From Arthrobacter sp. 9V (lineage in GTDB: Bacteria > Actinomycetota > Actinomycetes > Actinomycetales > Micrococcaceae): a stretch of 64,000 nucleotides of DNA. The notes beneath the pieces are model-generated. The model was given only the letters and a program-made list of their open reading frames with translations. It was not told where the DNA came from and did no database searches. This document shows positions 51,579 to 60,248 of this stretch, in pieces; the first letter of the stretch is position 1, and every line of letters starts with the position of its first letter. The DNA lies in NCBI RefSeq assembly GCF_902506065.1, contig NZ_LR732912.1, positions 4,318,683-4,382,682 on the forward strand, written 5' to 3'. A program made the translations under genes and the position numbers.

Positions 51579-51624
51579 AAAAAACGACGGCGGCCGTACC
51601 CCCAAGGCGACGGCCGCCGTCGTT
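51579..51624 (-). terminator. Intrinsic terminator of the pst operon
   Basis: AACGACGGCGGCCGT (51583-51597) and ACGGCCGCCGTCGTT (51610-51624) form a perfect 15-bp stem around 12 bases; on the minus strand the stem is followed by a run of six Ts. Confidence 0.9.
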
Positions 51625-51667
51625 CTGTGCCGACTCCCCCCATAGAAGCCGGAACCTGCAGGACCCC

Positions 51668-52447
51668 TTATCCGAAGCGGCCGGAGACGTAGTCTTCCGT
51701 TGCCTTCTGGCCGGGGTTGTTGAAGATGCTGGTGGTGTCTGCGAACTCGATCAGCTTGCCGGGCTTGCCGGTGCCTGCGATGTTGAAGAACGCGGTCTTG
51801 TCTGACACACGGGCGGCCTGCTGCATGTTGTGGGTCACGATCACCACTGTGTACTGGTCCTTGAGCTCGTTGATGAGGTCCTCAACGGCCAGTGTGGAGA
51901 TGGGGTCCAGGGCGGAGCAGGGCTCGTCCATGAGGATCACCTGGGGCTCCACTGCGATGGCGCGGGCAATGCAGAGGCGCTGCTGCTGGCCACCGGAAAG
52001 GCCGGAGCCGGGCTTGTCCAGGCGGTCCTTGACCTCGTTCCAGAGGTTGGCGCCCACCAGGGACTTCTCCACCAAGGCATCGGCTGCGCCCTTGGAGATC
52101 TTCTTGTTGTTAAGCTTCACGCCGGCCAGCACGTTGTCGCGGATGGACATGGTGGGGAACGGGTTGGGGCGCTGGAAGACCATGCCCACCTGGGTGCGGA
52201 CGGTTACGGGGTCCACGCCGGCGCCGTAGAGGTTGTCGCCGTCCAGAAGGACTTCGCCTTCGACGCGCGCGCCGGGAAGGACCTCGTGCATGCGGTTCAG
52301 CGTGCGGAGGAAGGTGGACTTGCCGCAGCCGGACGGGCCGATGAAGGCCGTGACGGACTTGGCCTGGATGTTGATGTTGACGTCCTCGACGGCCAGGAAG
52401 TTGCCGTAGTAGACATTCAGGTCTTTGACGTCGATGCGCTTGGACAT
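51668..52447 (-). CDS. pstB: Phosphate ABC transporter ATPase PstB
   Basis: A 259-residue ABC ATPase: Walker A GPSGCGKS, Q-loop VFQRPNPFP, signature LSGGQQQRL, Walker B VILMDEPCSALDP, switch His in VTHNMQQ. The start at 52447 has AAAGGAA upstream; in-frame ATGs further left fall in the pstA-pstB gap. Confidence 0.97.
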   Translation of the reverse strand: MSKRIDVKDLNVYYGNFLAVEDVNINIQAKSVTAFIGPSGCGKSTFLRTLNRMHEVLPGARVEGEVLLDGDNLYGAGVDPVTVRTQVGMVFQRPNPFPTMSIRDNVLAGVKLNNKKISKGAADALVEKSLVGANLWNEVKDRLDKPGSGLSGGQQQRLCIARAIAVEPQVILMDEPCSALDPISTLAVEDLINELKDQYTVVIVTHNMQQAARVSDKTAFFNIAGTGKPGKLIEFADTTSIFNNPGQKATEDYVSGRFG

Positions 52448-52518
52448 GGTGTTCCTTTGTTCCTTGGGGGTTCTGGAAGTGTGAAGGCGCCGCTTGCAAA
52501 TAAGCGACGGCGGCCCGG

Positions 52519-53622
52519 CTAGCGTCCCGTTTTGGGCGCGAACAGACGGGCGATGAGGCGGGCTCCGAGATTCAGGAGCATCACCAGGATGATCAGCACC
52601 AGCGCCGCACCCCAAGCACGCTGATCCGACGGCTCAGGGTTGGACGGCGAGGTGGGGTTGAGGATCTGGGTGTAAATGAAGGTAGGCAGCGAGGCCATCC
52701 AGCCGCCGAACACGTTGTTGTTGATGGTGGTGGCGAAGCCTGCGGTCACCAGGATGGGTGCGGTCTCGCCTATCACGCGGGCGATCGCCAAGGTGACGCC
52801 GGACGCAATGCCGGAGATCGCCGTCGGGATAACCACTTTGGTGATGGTGCGCCATTTCCGGACGCCCAGCGCGTACGAGGCCTCGCGGAGCTCGTTGGGG
52901 ACAATCTTGAGCATTTCCTCGCTGGAACGGACCACAACGGGGATCATCAGGACTGAAAGCGCGACGGCGGCTACCGCACCGGTCTTGGTGCCGGGGCCAA
53001 CGATTGCGAAGAAGAACGCTGCCGCGAAGAGGCCGGCCACAATCGACGGGATGCCGGTCATGACATCCACGAAGAACGTGATGGCGCGGGCCAGCGGACG
53101 GTCGTTGCCGTATTCCACCAGGTAAATGGAGGTAAGGAGGCCCACGGGTACGGAGATGACGGTGGCCAGGAGCGTGATCTGGAGGGTTCCCAGCAGTGCA
53201 TGGTAGATGCCGCCGATGACCGGGGCTCCTTCTTCCACTGCCTTGTTGTCGAAAGCACCGGTGACGCCGTTCATGGAGGTGCCCAGGAAGCCGGGGGTGA
53301 TCAGGCCGGGGATGCCGTTGACCAACACGGTGAAGATCACCGAGATCAGGGGCAGGAGTGCAACCAGGAACGAGCCCACCACCAGGCAGGTGGCGAGCTT
53401 GTCCTTGGCCTTCCGCGAACCTTCAACGGCACCGCTCCAGGAAACCAGGCCAAAGGCGAACAGGATGGCGGAGACGATGCCCCAGCCGAAGGCGTTGAAG
53501 CCGATGAGCGCCATGATGGCCGCGCCCACAATGAGCGCGACGGCCAGGACAATGTAGGGCGCGAACTTGGGCAACTGGCCCTTGGTGAGCGCTGAGCGCT
53601 TGCGGACTACTGTGGCGGACAT
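52519..53622 (-). CDS. pstA: Phosphate ABC transporter permease PstA
   Basis: A 367-residue permease, longer than the typical 280-300 because of an N-terminal hydrophobic extension with two extra helices (about 20-95). The core shows LLATVISVPVGLLTSIYLVEYG and the EAA-like loop ELREASYALGVRKWRTITKVVIPTAISGI. Its ATG directly follows the pstC stop (TAAATG). Confidence 0.94.
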   Translation of the reverse strand: MSATVVRKRSALTKGQLPKFAPYIVLAVALIVGAAIMALIGFNAFGWGIVSAILFAFGLVSWSGAVEGSRKAKDKLATCLVVGSFLVALLPLISVIFTVLVNGIPGLITPGFLGTSMNGVTGAFDNKAVEEGAPVIGGIYHALLGTLQITLLATVISVPVGLLTSIYLVEYGNDRPLARAITFFVDVMTGIPSIVAGLFAAAFFFAIVGPGTKTGAVAAVALSVLMIPVVVRSSEEMLKIVPNELREASYALGVRKWRTITKVVIPTAISGIASGVTLAIARVIGETAPILVTAGFATTINNNVFGGWMASLPTFIYTQILNPTSPSNPEPSDQRAWGAALVLIILVMLLNLGARLIARLFAPKTGR

Positions 53623-54555
53623 TTAGTTGGCTCCCGAGAATTCTTTGTGCCGGGTGATGATCCAGCGGGCGATCATGTTCACGCCCAGGGTGATGACGAA
53701 CAGCACCAGGCCGGCAGCGATCAGCGTGTTGACCTTGATGCCGCTGGCTTCGGGGAAGTTCAAAGCAATTTCGGCCGCGATGGTCTGGTTGCCGGACTGG
53801 ATGAGGCTCGCAGTGAGAACGCCGGAGGAGAGCACCAGGGCAACGGCCATGGTCTCGCCAAGTGCCCGGCCGAGGCCCAGCATGATGGCACTGATGATGC
53901 CCGGGCGGCCGAAGGGCAGCACAGCCATCTTGATCATTTCCCAGCGGGTGGCTCCCAGTGCGAGCGCTGCTTCCTCGTGCAGCTTGGGGGTCTGCAGGAA
54001 GATTTCGCGGGACAGGGAGGTGATGATGGGCAGGACCATGACGGACAGGACGATGCCTGCGGTGAGGATGGTTTTGCCGGTGGCGGATGCCGGTCCTTCG
54101 AAGATGGGGATCCAGCCGAGGTAGGTGGCCAGCCAGTCGTAGGCCGGTGAGATTTCCTTGGCCAGGAAGGCAGCACCCCAAGCGCCGTAAACAACGGAGG
54201 GGATTGCTGCGAGCAGGTCCACCACGTAACCCAGCCCGGCCGCGAGGCGTCGGGGAGCGTAGTGCGAGATGAACAGTGCCACGCCGATTGCCACGGGGGT
54301 TGCGATGACGAGCGCAATCACGGCGGCAATCAGGGTGCCCACCACGATCGGGGCGATGTAGGCGAAGAAGCCGTTGCCGCCTTGGATGTCTTCAGCGGGG
54401 GCCGTGAGGGCCGGGATTGCCTGCACCACAAGGAACAGCGCGACTCCGAAGAGGACCGCGAGAATCAGGCACCCTGCGGCCATGGCGGCCCCGGAGAAAA
54501 CCTTGTCCCCGGCGCGTCCTGCGCCTTGGGAGGTTGTCAGGGAGTTGGTGGTCAC
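53623..54555 (-). CDS. pstC: Phosphate ABC transporter permease PstC
   Basis: A 310-residue permease with six predicted helices and the EAA loop LHEEAALALGATRWEMIKMAVLPFGRPGI. Start is GTG 54555 (AAGGAT upstream), since ATG 54633 would run through the intercistronic hairpin. It is separated from pstS by the hairpin at 54598-54655. Confidence 0.92.
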   Translation of the reverse strand: MTTNSLTTSQGAGRAGDKVFSGAAMAAGCLILAVLFGVALFLVVQAIPALTAPAEDIQGGNGFFAYIAPIVVGTLIAAVIALVIATPVAIGVALFISHYAPRRLAAGLGYVVDLLAAIPSVVYGAWGAAFLAKEISPAYDWLATYLGWIPIFEGPASATGKTILTAGIVLSVMVLPIITSLSREIFLQTPKLHEEAALALGATRWEMIKMAVLPFGRPGIISAIMLGLGRALGETMAVALVLSSGVLTASLIQSGNQTIAAEIALNFPEASGIKVNTLIAAGLVLFVITLGVNMIARWIITRHKEFSGAN

Positions 54556-54597
54556 TTCACGATCCTTAAGTCTGGAGTGAACTGGTCTTACATGGCT

Positions 54598-54655
54598 AAG
54601 TTCCCTGCCCCGGTCCGGTGCCGCGGTGGCCACCGGAGAGCGGGACAGGGAACTT
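54598..54655 (-). promoter_or_regulatory. Intercistronic hairpin between pstS and pstC
   Basis: AAGTTCCCTG at 54598 pairs with CAGGGAACTT ending 54655, continued by a GC-rich stem broken by two unpaired bases; the loop is about 10 bases. It has no T-run on the minus strand. Such a structure would let pstS mRNA be more stable or more abundant than pstCAB. Confidence 0.6.
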
Positions 54656-54693
54656 CAGTGTTCAGCCGGGTTCAGCAAACCCGCCGCGAAACC

Positions 54694-55815
54694 TTAGGAC
54701 TTGGCCTTGATGGTTTCGATAGCGGCCTTGGCCTTTTCCTGCAGCGTCTTGGAGAGCGGTGCGGACTTTGCGGCGTCAGCTGCGGTCTTCTGTCCTTCGT
54801 CGGAAACGACGTAGCTTTCGAAGCCCTTGACCAGGTCAGCAACTTCCTTGGTCTCGTAGGTGGTGCACACAACGTGGTACGAGACGAGGACTACGGGGTA
54901 AGCGCCCGATGCTGTGGTTTTGCGGTCAAGCTTGATGGCAACATCGTTGGCGGCGCGGCCGTCAACGGGCTTGCCGGCTTCCACTGCCTTGGCTGCGGCG
55001 TCGGCGGAGATCTTGACGAATTCCTCGCCTACCTTGATGGAGGCGGTGCCCAGCTTGCCGGAAACGGCGGAGTCATCAGCGTAGGTCACGGCGCCCGGGG
55101 TGTCGGTGACGGTCTTGACCACACCGGAGGTGCCCTTGGCGTTCTCGCCTGCCAGGCTTGCGGGCCAGATGCCGGCAGCCTTGTCCGTCCACACCTCGGG
55201 TGCAGCGGCTGCGAGGTAATCGGTGAAGTTGGTGGTGGTGCCGGAGTCATCGGAGCGGTTCACCGGGGTGACCTTGAGGTCCGGGAGGGTGACGCCTTCG
55301 TTGAGGGCGGCGATTGCGGGATCGTTCCAGTTTGCGATCTGTCCCCGGAAGATCTTGGCCACCGTTACGGCGTCGAGCTTCAGTTCTTTGACGTCCGGGA
55401 TGTTGAAGGCCACAGCGATCGGGGAGATGTACACCGGGATGTTGATGGCGCCGTCAGGGCCGCACTTGGCCTTGGAGCTTTCCAGCTCTTCGTCCTTCAG
55501 GTAGGCGTCCGAGCCGGCGAACTGTGCCGAGCCGTCGATGATGGCCTTGCGGCCTGCGCCGGAACCGTCCGGGGAGTACTGAACAGTGGCACCGGAGTTG
55601 GCGGCGGAGAAGCCGGCCTTCCAGGCGTCCATGGCTGCGCCGGTGGAGGAGGCGCCAATGCCGGTCAGGGTGCCGGTGACCTTGGTGCCGGACGCGGCCG
55701 ACTGGGTGCCGCCAGTGGTGCCCGTTGCGTTGTCTGAACCGCAAGCAGTGAGCGCGAGAGCGCCGGCTGCGATGACCGCGATTGCCGCGTTGCGGCCGAA
55801 GTGAGTTGCCTTCAC
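54694..55815 (-). CDS. pstS: Phosphate-binding lipoprotein PstS
   Basis: A 373-residue periplasmic-type binding protein, lipobox LTAC (Cys about 24), then TGIGASSTGAAMDAWKAGFSAANSGATVQYSPDGSGAGRKAIIDGSAQFAGSD, in which phosphate-binding Ser/Gly residues are visible, and NRSDDSGTTTNFTDYLAAAAPEVW. GTG start at 55815. Directly behind phased PHO boxes. Confidence 0.95.
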   Translation of the reverse strand: MKATHFGRNAAIAVIAAGALALTACGSDNATGTTGGTQSAASGTKVTGTLTGIGASSTGAAMDAWKAGFSAANSGATVQYSPDGSGAGRKAIIDGSAQFAGSDAYLKDEELESSKAKCGPDGAINIPVYISPIAVAFNIPDVKELKLDAVTVAKIFRGQIANWNDPAIAALNEGVTLPDLKVTPVNRSDDSGTTTNFTDYLAAAAPEVWTDKAAGIWPASLAGENAKGTSGVVKTVTDTPGAVTYADDSAVSGKLGTASIKVGEEFVKISADAAAKAVEAGKPVDGRAANDVAIKLDRKTTASGAYPVVLVSYHVVCTTYETKEVADLVKGFESYVVSDEGQKTAADAAKSAPLSKTLQEKAKAAIETIKAKS

Positions 55816-55900
55816 TTGGATGTGCCCCTTCCAGGGATTCTTCGATGCGGGCCGAACGGAGATTTCGGCGTGCGCGAGCTGTGGACCAATTAGTTCCTTT

Positions 55901-55959
55901 ACTGAAGGTAAGGAGCGCAGGTAACGGGATCTGCGGTGAAAGGTAAACGGAAGGTGAAC
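55901..55959 (-). promoter_or_regulatory. PHO boxes upstream of pstS
   Basis: On the minus strand, GTTCACCTTCC (55949-55959) and GTTTACCTTTC (55938-55948) are adjacent 11-bp direct repeats; further matches CGTTACCTGCG (55916-55926) and CTCCTTACCTT (55905-55915) keep the same 11-bp phase. This is the actinobacterial PhoP-binding arrangement (GTTCACC repeats). Confidence 0.87.
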
Positions 55960-56051
55960 GACGGCGGACCATTGGGTTATGTGGCGCGTGCCACCTTGAG
56001 GGGTGCAGGGCTTGAGGTAGTTGTGAGGGTTGGGCAAATAGACTGGAAAGC

Positions 56052-57179
56052 ATGGCTGCCGCAAAGGGATTTTCTGCAAGCAAGAGGTTCCTGCGCGCCA
56101 GAGTCCGGACGGGCCTGGTTCGCAGCCGGAATTCGTTGACACCGGCCACCCAGATGACAGTGTGCGCCGTGGGCGCCTACGCTTTCGCTGAATACGTCTT
56201 GGGCCATCAAGGGCCTTTGTTCGCCGCGACTTCTTCCCTGATTGCTTTGGGCTTTTCCCGCGATCCGCGCCTGCGCCGGGTGATCGAGGTGGGCCTTGGC
56301 TGCACCCTGGGCATCGTGGTGGGTGATTTGCTGCTTCACTGGCTGGGCGCCGGGATCTGGCAGGCGGCCGTCGTGCTTCTTTTCTCTATCCTGCTGGCCA
56401 GGTTCCTGGATAGCGGAACTATCTTCACCACCCAGCTGGGGCTTCAGTCGTTGCTGGTGGTGCTGCTGCCGGCGCCGGCCGGTGGGCCGTTTACGCGCAG
56501 CCTGGACGCCGTGGTTGGTGGCGTTTTCGCACTGCTGGTGACCATCCTGGTGCCCAAAGACCCACGCCGGGAGCCCCGCAAGGACGTCCAGAGGATCCTG
56601 CATGAACTGGCGGAAGTGCTGCGTGAATGTGGCAAGGCGCTGACTGAGAGTGACTCCACTATCGCCTGGCACGCACTGATCCGCGGCCGGAACTGCCAGC
56701 CGCTGGTGGATCGAATGCGGCAGACTTTGCGCGCTTCCGGTGAAGTTGCCACCCTTGCGCCGGCCCACCGGAGACATCGCGATGAGCTTGCGGGCCTGGA
56801 GCATTCGCTGGAATACATAGACCTTGCGCTTCGCAACAGCCGCGTGTTTGCCCGCAGGCTCACCAGTGCCATCAACCATGCCGCGTTGTCTGACGAAGCG
56901 ATCGACAGCATCTCCGAAGTCTTGCAGGAAACTGCCGCGGCAATCGATGAGATGACCATTGGATTGTCCGAGCAGAGCGAAGGAACCCGCCGCGTTCATC
57001 TGCGCCGGGCCCGGAACGAGCTCTCGGATATCGCTGCGCGGCTACACCCCAAGATGCTGGATGTGCAAAGGCTCGAGGGCGAAACGGTGGTCATGTTGTT
57101 CCGGCCGCTCATGGTGGACCTGCTGGAAGCCAGCGGCATGGAACCGGACGAGGCCCGCGCGGTGCTTCCGGCGCTGTAG
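56052..57179 (+). CDS. FUSC-family membrane protein (aromatic-acid exporter-like)
   Basis: A 375-residue protein with N-terminal hydrophobic helices (about 30-165; TQMTVCAVGAYAFAEYVLG, VGLGCTLGIVVGDLLLHW) ending LVPKDPRREPRKDVQRIL, then a cytoplasmic helical domain (about 170-350). This matches FUSC/ArAE_2-type actinobacterial proteins. Divergent from pstS over a 236-bp gap that includes the PHO boxes, so it could share phosphate control. Confidence 0.8.
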   Translation: MAAAKGFSASKRFLRARVRTGLVRSRNSLTPATQMTVCAVGAYAFAEYVLGHQGPLFAATSSLIALGFSRDPRLRRVIEVGLGCTLGIVVGDLLLHWLGAGIWQAAVVLLFSILLARFLDSGTIFTTQLGLQSLLVVLLPAPAGGPFTRSLDAVVGGVFALLVTILVPKDPRREPRKDVQRILHELAEVLRECGKALTESDSTIAWHALIRGRNCQPLVDRMRQTLRASGEVATLAPAHRRHRDELAGLEHSLEYIDLALRNSRVFARRLTSAINHAALSDEAIDSISEVLQETAAAIDEMTIGLSEQSEGTRRVHLRRARNELSDIAARLHPKMLDVQRLEGETVVMLFRPLMVDLLEASGMEPDEARAVLPAL

Positions 57180-57234
57180 CCTGCGCCGGGATCGGCGGCT
57201 AATACTGTCGGTCCCCGCCACTACTCTTGAAACC

Positions 57235-58608
57235 ATGGCTTCCAAGACGTCCCGCGCATCCAAAACACCCGCCTACAAGTGTGCCGAATGTGGCTGGACC
57301 GCCATCAAATGGGTGGGCCGTTGCGGCGAGTGCCAGGCGTGGGGAACCGTTGAGGAATACGGCGCCACGGTAGCGCGTACGACGGCGGCCGCTACAGTTT
57401 TGGAGCCGGCCCGCCGTATCGCTGAGGTGGATGGGACCACGGCGGCATTCCTGCCCACGGGCGTGGACGAACTGGACCGCGTCCTGGGCGGAGGGCTCGT
57501 CCCGGGTGCCGTCATCCTGTTGGCCGGGGAGCCCGGCGTCGGGAAGTCCACCCTGCTGTTGGACGTCGCCGCGAAGTTCGCGCGCACCGGACAGGACGTT
57601 CTTTACATCACGGGTGAGGAGTCGGCGGCGCAGGTGAAGCTGCGTGCCGAGCGGATCGATGCTGTGGCCCACACCCTTTATCTCTCTGCCGAGACCGACC
57701 TCGGGCAGGCGCTGGGTCAAGTGGAAAAGCTTGAACCCAAGCTGCTGATTGTGGACTCCGTCCAGACCTTGAGCAGTGCAGACGTGGAGGGCAGCGCTGG
57801 TGGCGTGTCCCAGGTACGCGAAGTTGCGGCTTCCATCATTTCCGCGGCCAAACGACGCAATATGACCACGCTCCTGGTGGGCCATGTGACCAAGGAAGGC
57901 ACCATCGCGGGGCCCCGTTTGCTGGAACACCTGGTGGATGTTGTGTGCCAGTTCGAAGGTGAGCGCCACTCCCGTCTACGCCTGCTGCGGGCCGTGAAGA
58001 ACCGCTATGGCGCCACGGACGACGTCGGATGCTTTGACCTTAACGAGACCGGCATTGAGGGGCTGGCTGATCCCAGCGGGTTGTTCGTCTCACGGACCCG
58101 TGAGCCTGTTTCGGGCACCTGCATTACGGTGACCATGGAAGGCCGCAGGCCCTTGCTGGCTGAGGTTCAGTCCCTTCTTGCCGAGAGCGCCAATTCCCAG
58201 CCCCGCCGTGCCACCAGCGGGTTGGAAAGCTCCAGGGTTGCCATGCTGTTGGCAGTTCTTCAGCAGCGTGCCGGCTGCATGCTGCATAAAGACGATTCCT
58301 ATGTGGCAACCGTGGGCGGCGTGAAGCTGACGGAACCGGCAACGGACTTGGCAGTCGCGCTGGCCGTGGCATCGGCGAAGTCCCGGAAGGCACTCCCGCA
58401 AAGGCTTATTGCGTTCGGCGAGGTTGGCCTGGCAGGCGAGGTCCGTCCGGTTCCCGGGATCAACCAGCGCATCCAGGAAGCTCACCGGCTCGGCTTCACG
58501 CACGCCATTGTTCCGGCAAGCCCGGCAGGTGCGGGCGTTATCCCGGACGGCTTCTCGGTGCGCGAGGTGGGTCACCTGGCTGAGGCGCTGGAACTGCTGA
58601 TCACGTAA
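57235..58608 (+). CDS. radA: DNA repair protein RadA (Sms)
   Basis: A 457-residue branch-migration ATPase. N-terminal zinc finger CAECGWTAIKWVGRCGEC (residues 17-34), Walker A GEPGVGKST near 100, the RadA-specific KNRYG motif (KNRFG in most), and a C-terminal Lon-like domain (EVGLAGEVRPVPGINQRI). The start at 57235 is the first giving the zinc-finger N-terminus; the longer frame from 56959 overlaps the FUSC gene. Confidence 0.95.
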   Translation: MASKTSRASKTPAYKCAECGWTAIKWVGRCGECQAWGTVEEYGATVARTTAAATVLEPARRIAEVDGTTAAFLPTGVDELDRVLGGGLVPGAVILLAGEPGVGKSTLLLDVAAKFARTGQDVLYITGEESAAQVKLRAERIDAVAHTLYLSAETDLGQALGQVEKLEPKLLIVDSVQTLSSADVEGSAGGVSQVREVAASIISAAKRRNMTTLLVGHVTKEGTIAGPRLLEHLVDVVCQFEGERHSRLRLLRAVKNRYGATDDVGCFDLNETGIEGLADPSGLFVSRTREPVSGTCITVTMEGRRPLLAEVQSLLAESANSQPRRATSGLESSRVAMLLAVLQQRAGCMLHKDDSYVATVGGVKLTEPATDLAVALAVASAKSRKALPQRLIAFGEVGLAGEVRPVPGINQRIQEAHRLGFTHAIVPASPAGAGVIPDGFSVREVGHLAEALELLIT

Positions 58609-58662
58609 TCCTGCCGGGGTGTCGAGGCTGTTCGGGGTGTGGAGTCAGCGAGGATGAGAGGC

Positions 58663-59286
58663 ATGACCAAACGGAATGTGCTAATCGGGGGACGCTTTTT
58701 CTTTGGCCTGCTGACCTTGGTGGCGGTAGGAACACAGCTGACAGTTCACTTGGGCCTGGGCTATGACCTATGGAACTTCTTCAGCTACTTCACCAACCTG
58801 TCCAATATCTTCGCCGCCCTGGTGCTCCTCATCAGCGGTTACAGGGTGCTGATCCGGAAGCGCCCCAGCGAAATCGATGACGTCACCCGAGGCACTGCCA
58901 CCATCGCCATGGCCGTGGTGGGCCTGGTGTTCGGTGCGCTGCTTGCCGGCGAAGACCTCGGTTCGTTGCTCCCGTGGGTCAACTTTGTGGTCCACTACCT
59001 GATCCCCGTGGTGATGGTGGCTGACTGGCTGTTCCAACCGCCCAGGGCCACCCTGCGCCCCAAGCACATTTGGTATTGGCTGCTCTACCCCATTGGCTAC
59101 CTGCTCTACAGCCTCATCCGCGGGGCGTTCGTTGACTGGTACCCGTATTGGTTCATTGATCCTGCCAGGGCCGGCGGCTGGGGTGGCGTTGTGGTGTTTG
59201 CCGTCGCAATTTCCGTTGGATTCCTCCTGGTGAGCCTGGCCATGCTGTGGCTGGGGAACAAGCTCAAGCGGCAGGTGGATTACTAG
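58663..59286 (+). CDS. Pr6Pr-type integral membrane protein
   Basis: A 207-residue polytopic protein with about six helices: RFFFGLLTLVAVGTQLTVH, FSYFTNLSNIFAALVLL, AMAVVGLVFGALLAG, WVNFVVHYLIPVVMVADWLFQPP, WYWLLYPIGYLLYSLIRG. The FTNxSN, HYxxPxxxxxDWL and YPxxYxxYSLIRG pattern is that of the Pr6Pr (FAR-17a/AIG1-related) family of unknown biochemical role. Start ATG 58663 with GAGAGG upstream; 58639 is an alternative. Confidence 0.82.
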   Translation: MTKRNVLIGGRFFFGLLTLVAVGTQLTVHLGLGYDLWNFFSYFTNLSNIFAALVLLISGYRVLIRKRPSEIDDVTRGTATIAMAVVGLVFGALLAGEDLGSLLPWVNFVVHYLIPVVMVADWLFQPPRATLRPKHIWYWLLYPIGYLLYSLIRGAFVDWYPYWFIDPARAGGWGGVVVFAVAISVGFLLVSLAMLWLGNKLKRQVDY

Positions 59287-59331
59287 GCGGTCCTAGCCCG
59301 CTGTCTTAGCCCGGCCTATTAGCTCGGCGTA

Positions 59332-60021
59332 TCAGCTCGCCAAGGAGACAGGTGCCCCAAAGCGGAGGATGAGCTCCTTGCCGGCAGCCCTCACTGCCGG
59401 GAGTTCGCGCCTCAGCCCGGCCAGCGTCACCACGGTATCGGCGGTGGTGGATGCCGAATCTTTTGAGATCAGTCCGTCAGCACGGAGGTTGATCAGGGAC
59501 TCCACCAGCCGGAATGCGGTATCTCCAAGGCCTGGGTCGGCGTGGGGACCAGCGGCAGTTATGAGCTCATTGCCCAGTTCCGAGTAGATGGTCCTGAGTT
59601 CCTTGCGGGCTGCCATGAAGGGTTGGAAGATCTCTGCCCTGGCTTCAGGGAGGTGATAGAGCACCCCCAGGTTCCAGCGCGAACTGCACAGCTGTGAACC
59701 GTCAAACAACACCACCGCGTGCAACCGTGCCGCAGCCAGGCCGGCGTCGTCGGAATGATCCCGCACAGCCCGGGCGAACGCCAGGCTGGTAGACACCGTC
59801 CCGCCGAGGAGCTCTCCCAGGATCTCGTCCTTGGTGGAGAAGTGGTGATACAGCGAGGATTGCCGGATTCCCACGGCATCGGCAATGGCCCGGGTGGAGG
59901 TGTTGGCGAACCCTTGACTCGTGAAGAGCTCGGCTGCCGCATCCAGGATTTCATCGCGGGCGGTGGCTCCCGGGCGTATCGCTTGCTGCTTGCGGGGGCG
60001 TCCCGGTCCGGCTGTAGTCAC
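59332..60021 (-). CDS. TetR-family regulator
   Basis: A 229-residue regulator with basic N-terminal arm, TetR HTH (about 22-68, ILDAAAELFTSQGFANTSTRAIADAVGIRQSSLYHHFSTKDEILGELL) and a helical effector domain. Divergent from the permease gene by 227 bp, so it is the probable regulator of the guanidine-type operon. No clear operator palindrome was found in the gap. Confidence 0.87.
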   Translation of the reverse strand: MTTAGPGRPRKQQAIRPGATARDEILDAAAELFTSQGFANTSTRAIADAVGIRQSSLYHHFSTKDEILGELLGGTVSTSLAFARAVRDHSDDAGLAAARLHAVVLFDGSQLCSSRWNLGVLYHLPEARAEIFQPFMAARKELRTIYSELGNELITAAGPHADPGLGDTAFRLVESLINLRADGLISKDSASTTADTVVTLAGLRRELPAVRAAGKELILRFGAPVSLAS

Positions 60022-60248
60022 CCTTCATTCTTGCATCGCACCACCTCCAAAGTGCCCGTTCACTAGGGTCTCCCGCGATGGTGAGTTTTCATTTACACCC
60101 CGGAAATACGTGGTAACCAAGGCTTTACATTGGCGAAACGCTACGGGGACACCGCGCTGGAAAACTATCAAGTGACCGATATTCCGGAAGGGTAATCCGA
60201 GCCTCTCCGGGCTGGTTCCACATCCCGTCCCAGACACGGAGAAACCCG
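60022..60248. promoter_or_regulatory. Divergent control region between TetR and permease genes
   Basis: 227 bp holding both promoters. I looked for a guanidine-I (ykkC) riboswitch because such operons often carry one. CTAGGGT (about 60064) and ACACGGAG (about 60234) resemble two of its conserved blocks, but the rest (GGTCCGAGAG, AAAAGCCC) is missing. No convincing promoter or operator was assigned. Confidence 0.3.

Noticed and set aside
54262..55737. 491-residue open frame on the plus strand opposite pstC and pstS
   Set aside because: Shadow of two certain genes; Gly/Val/Asp-rich with no motif.
60060..60245. Guanidine-I (ykkC) riboswitch before the permease gene
   Set aside because: Only two short blocks (CTAGGGT and ACACGGAG) resemble the consensus. 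They are about 170 bases apart, and the intervening conserved blocks are missing. The ACACGGAG is also the likely ribosome site.
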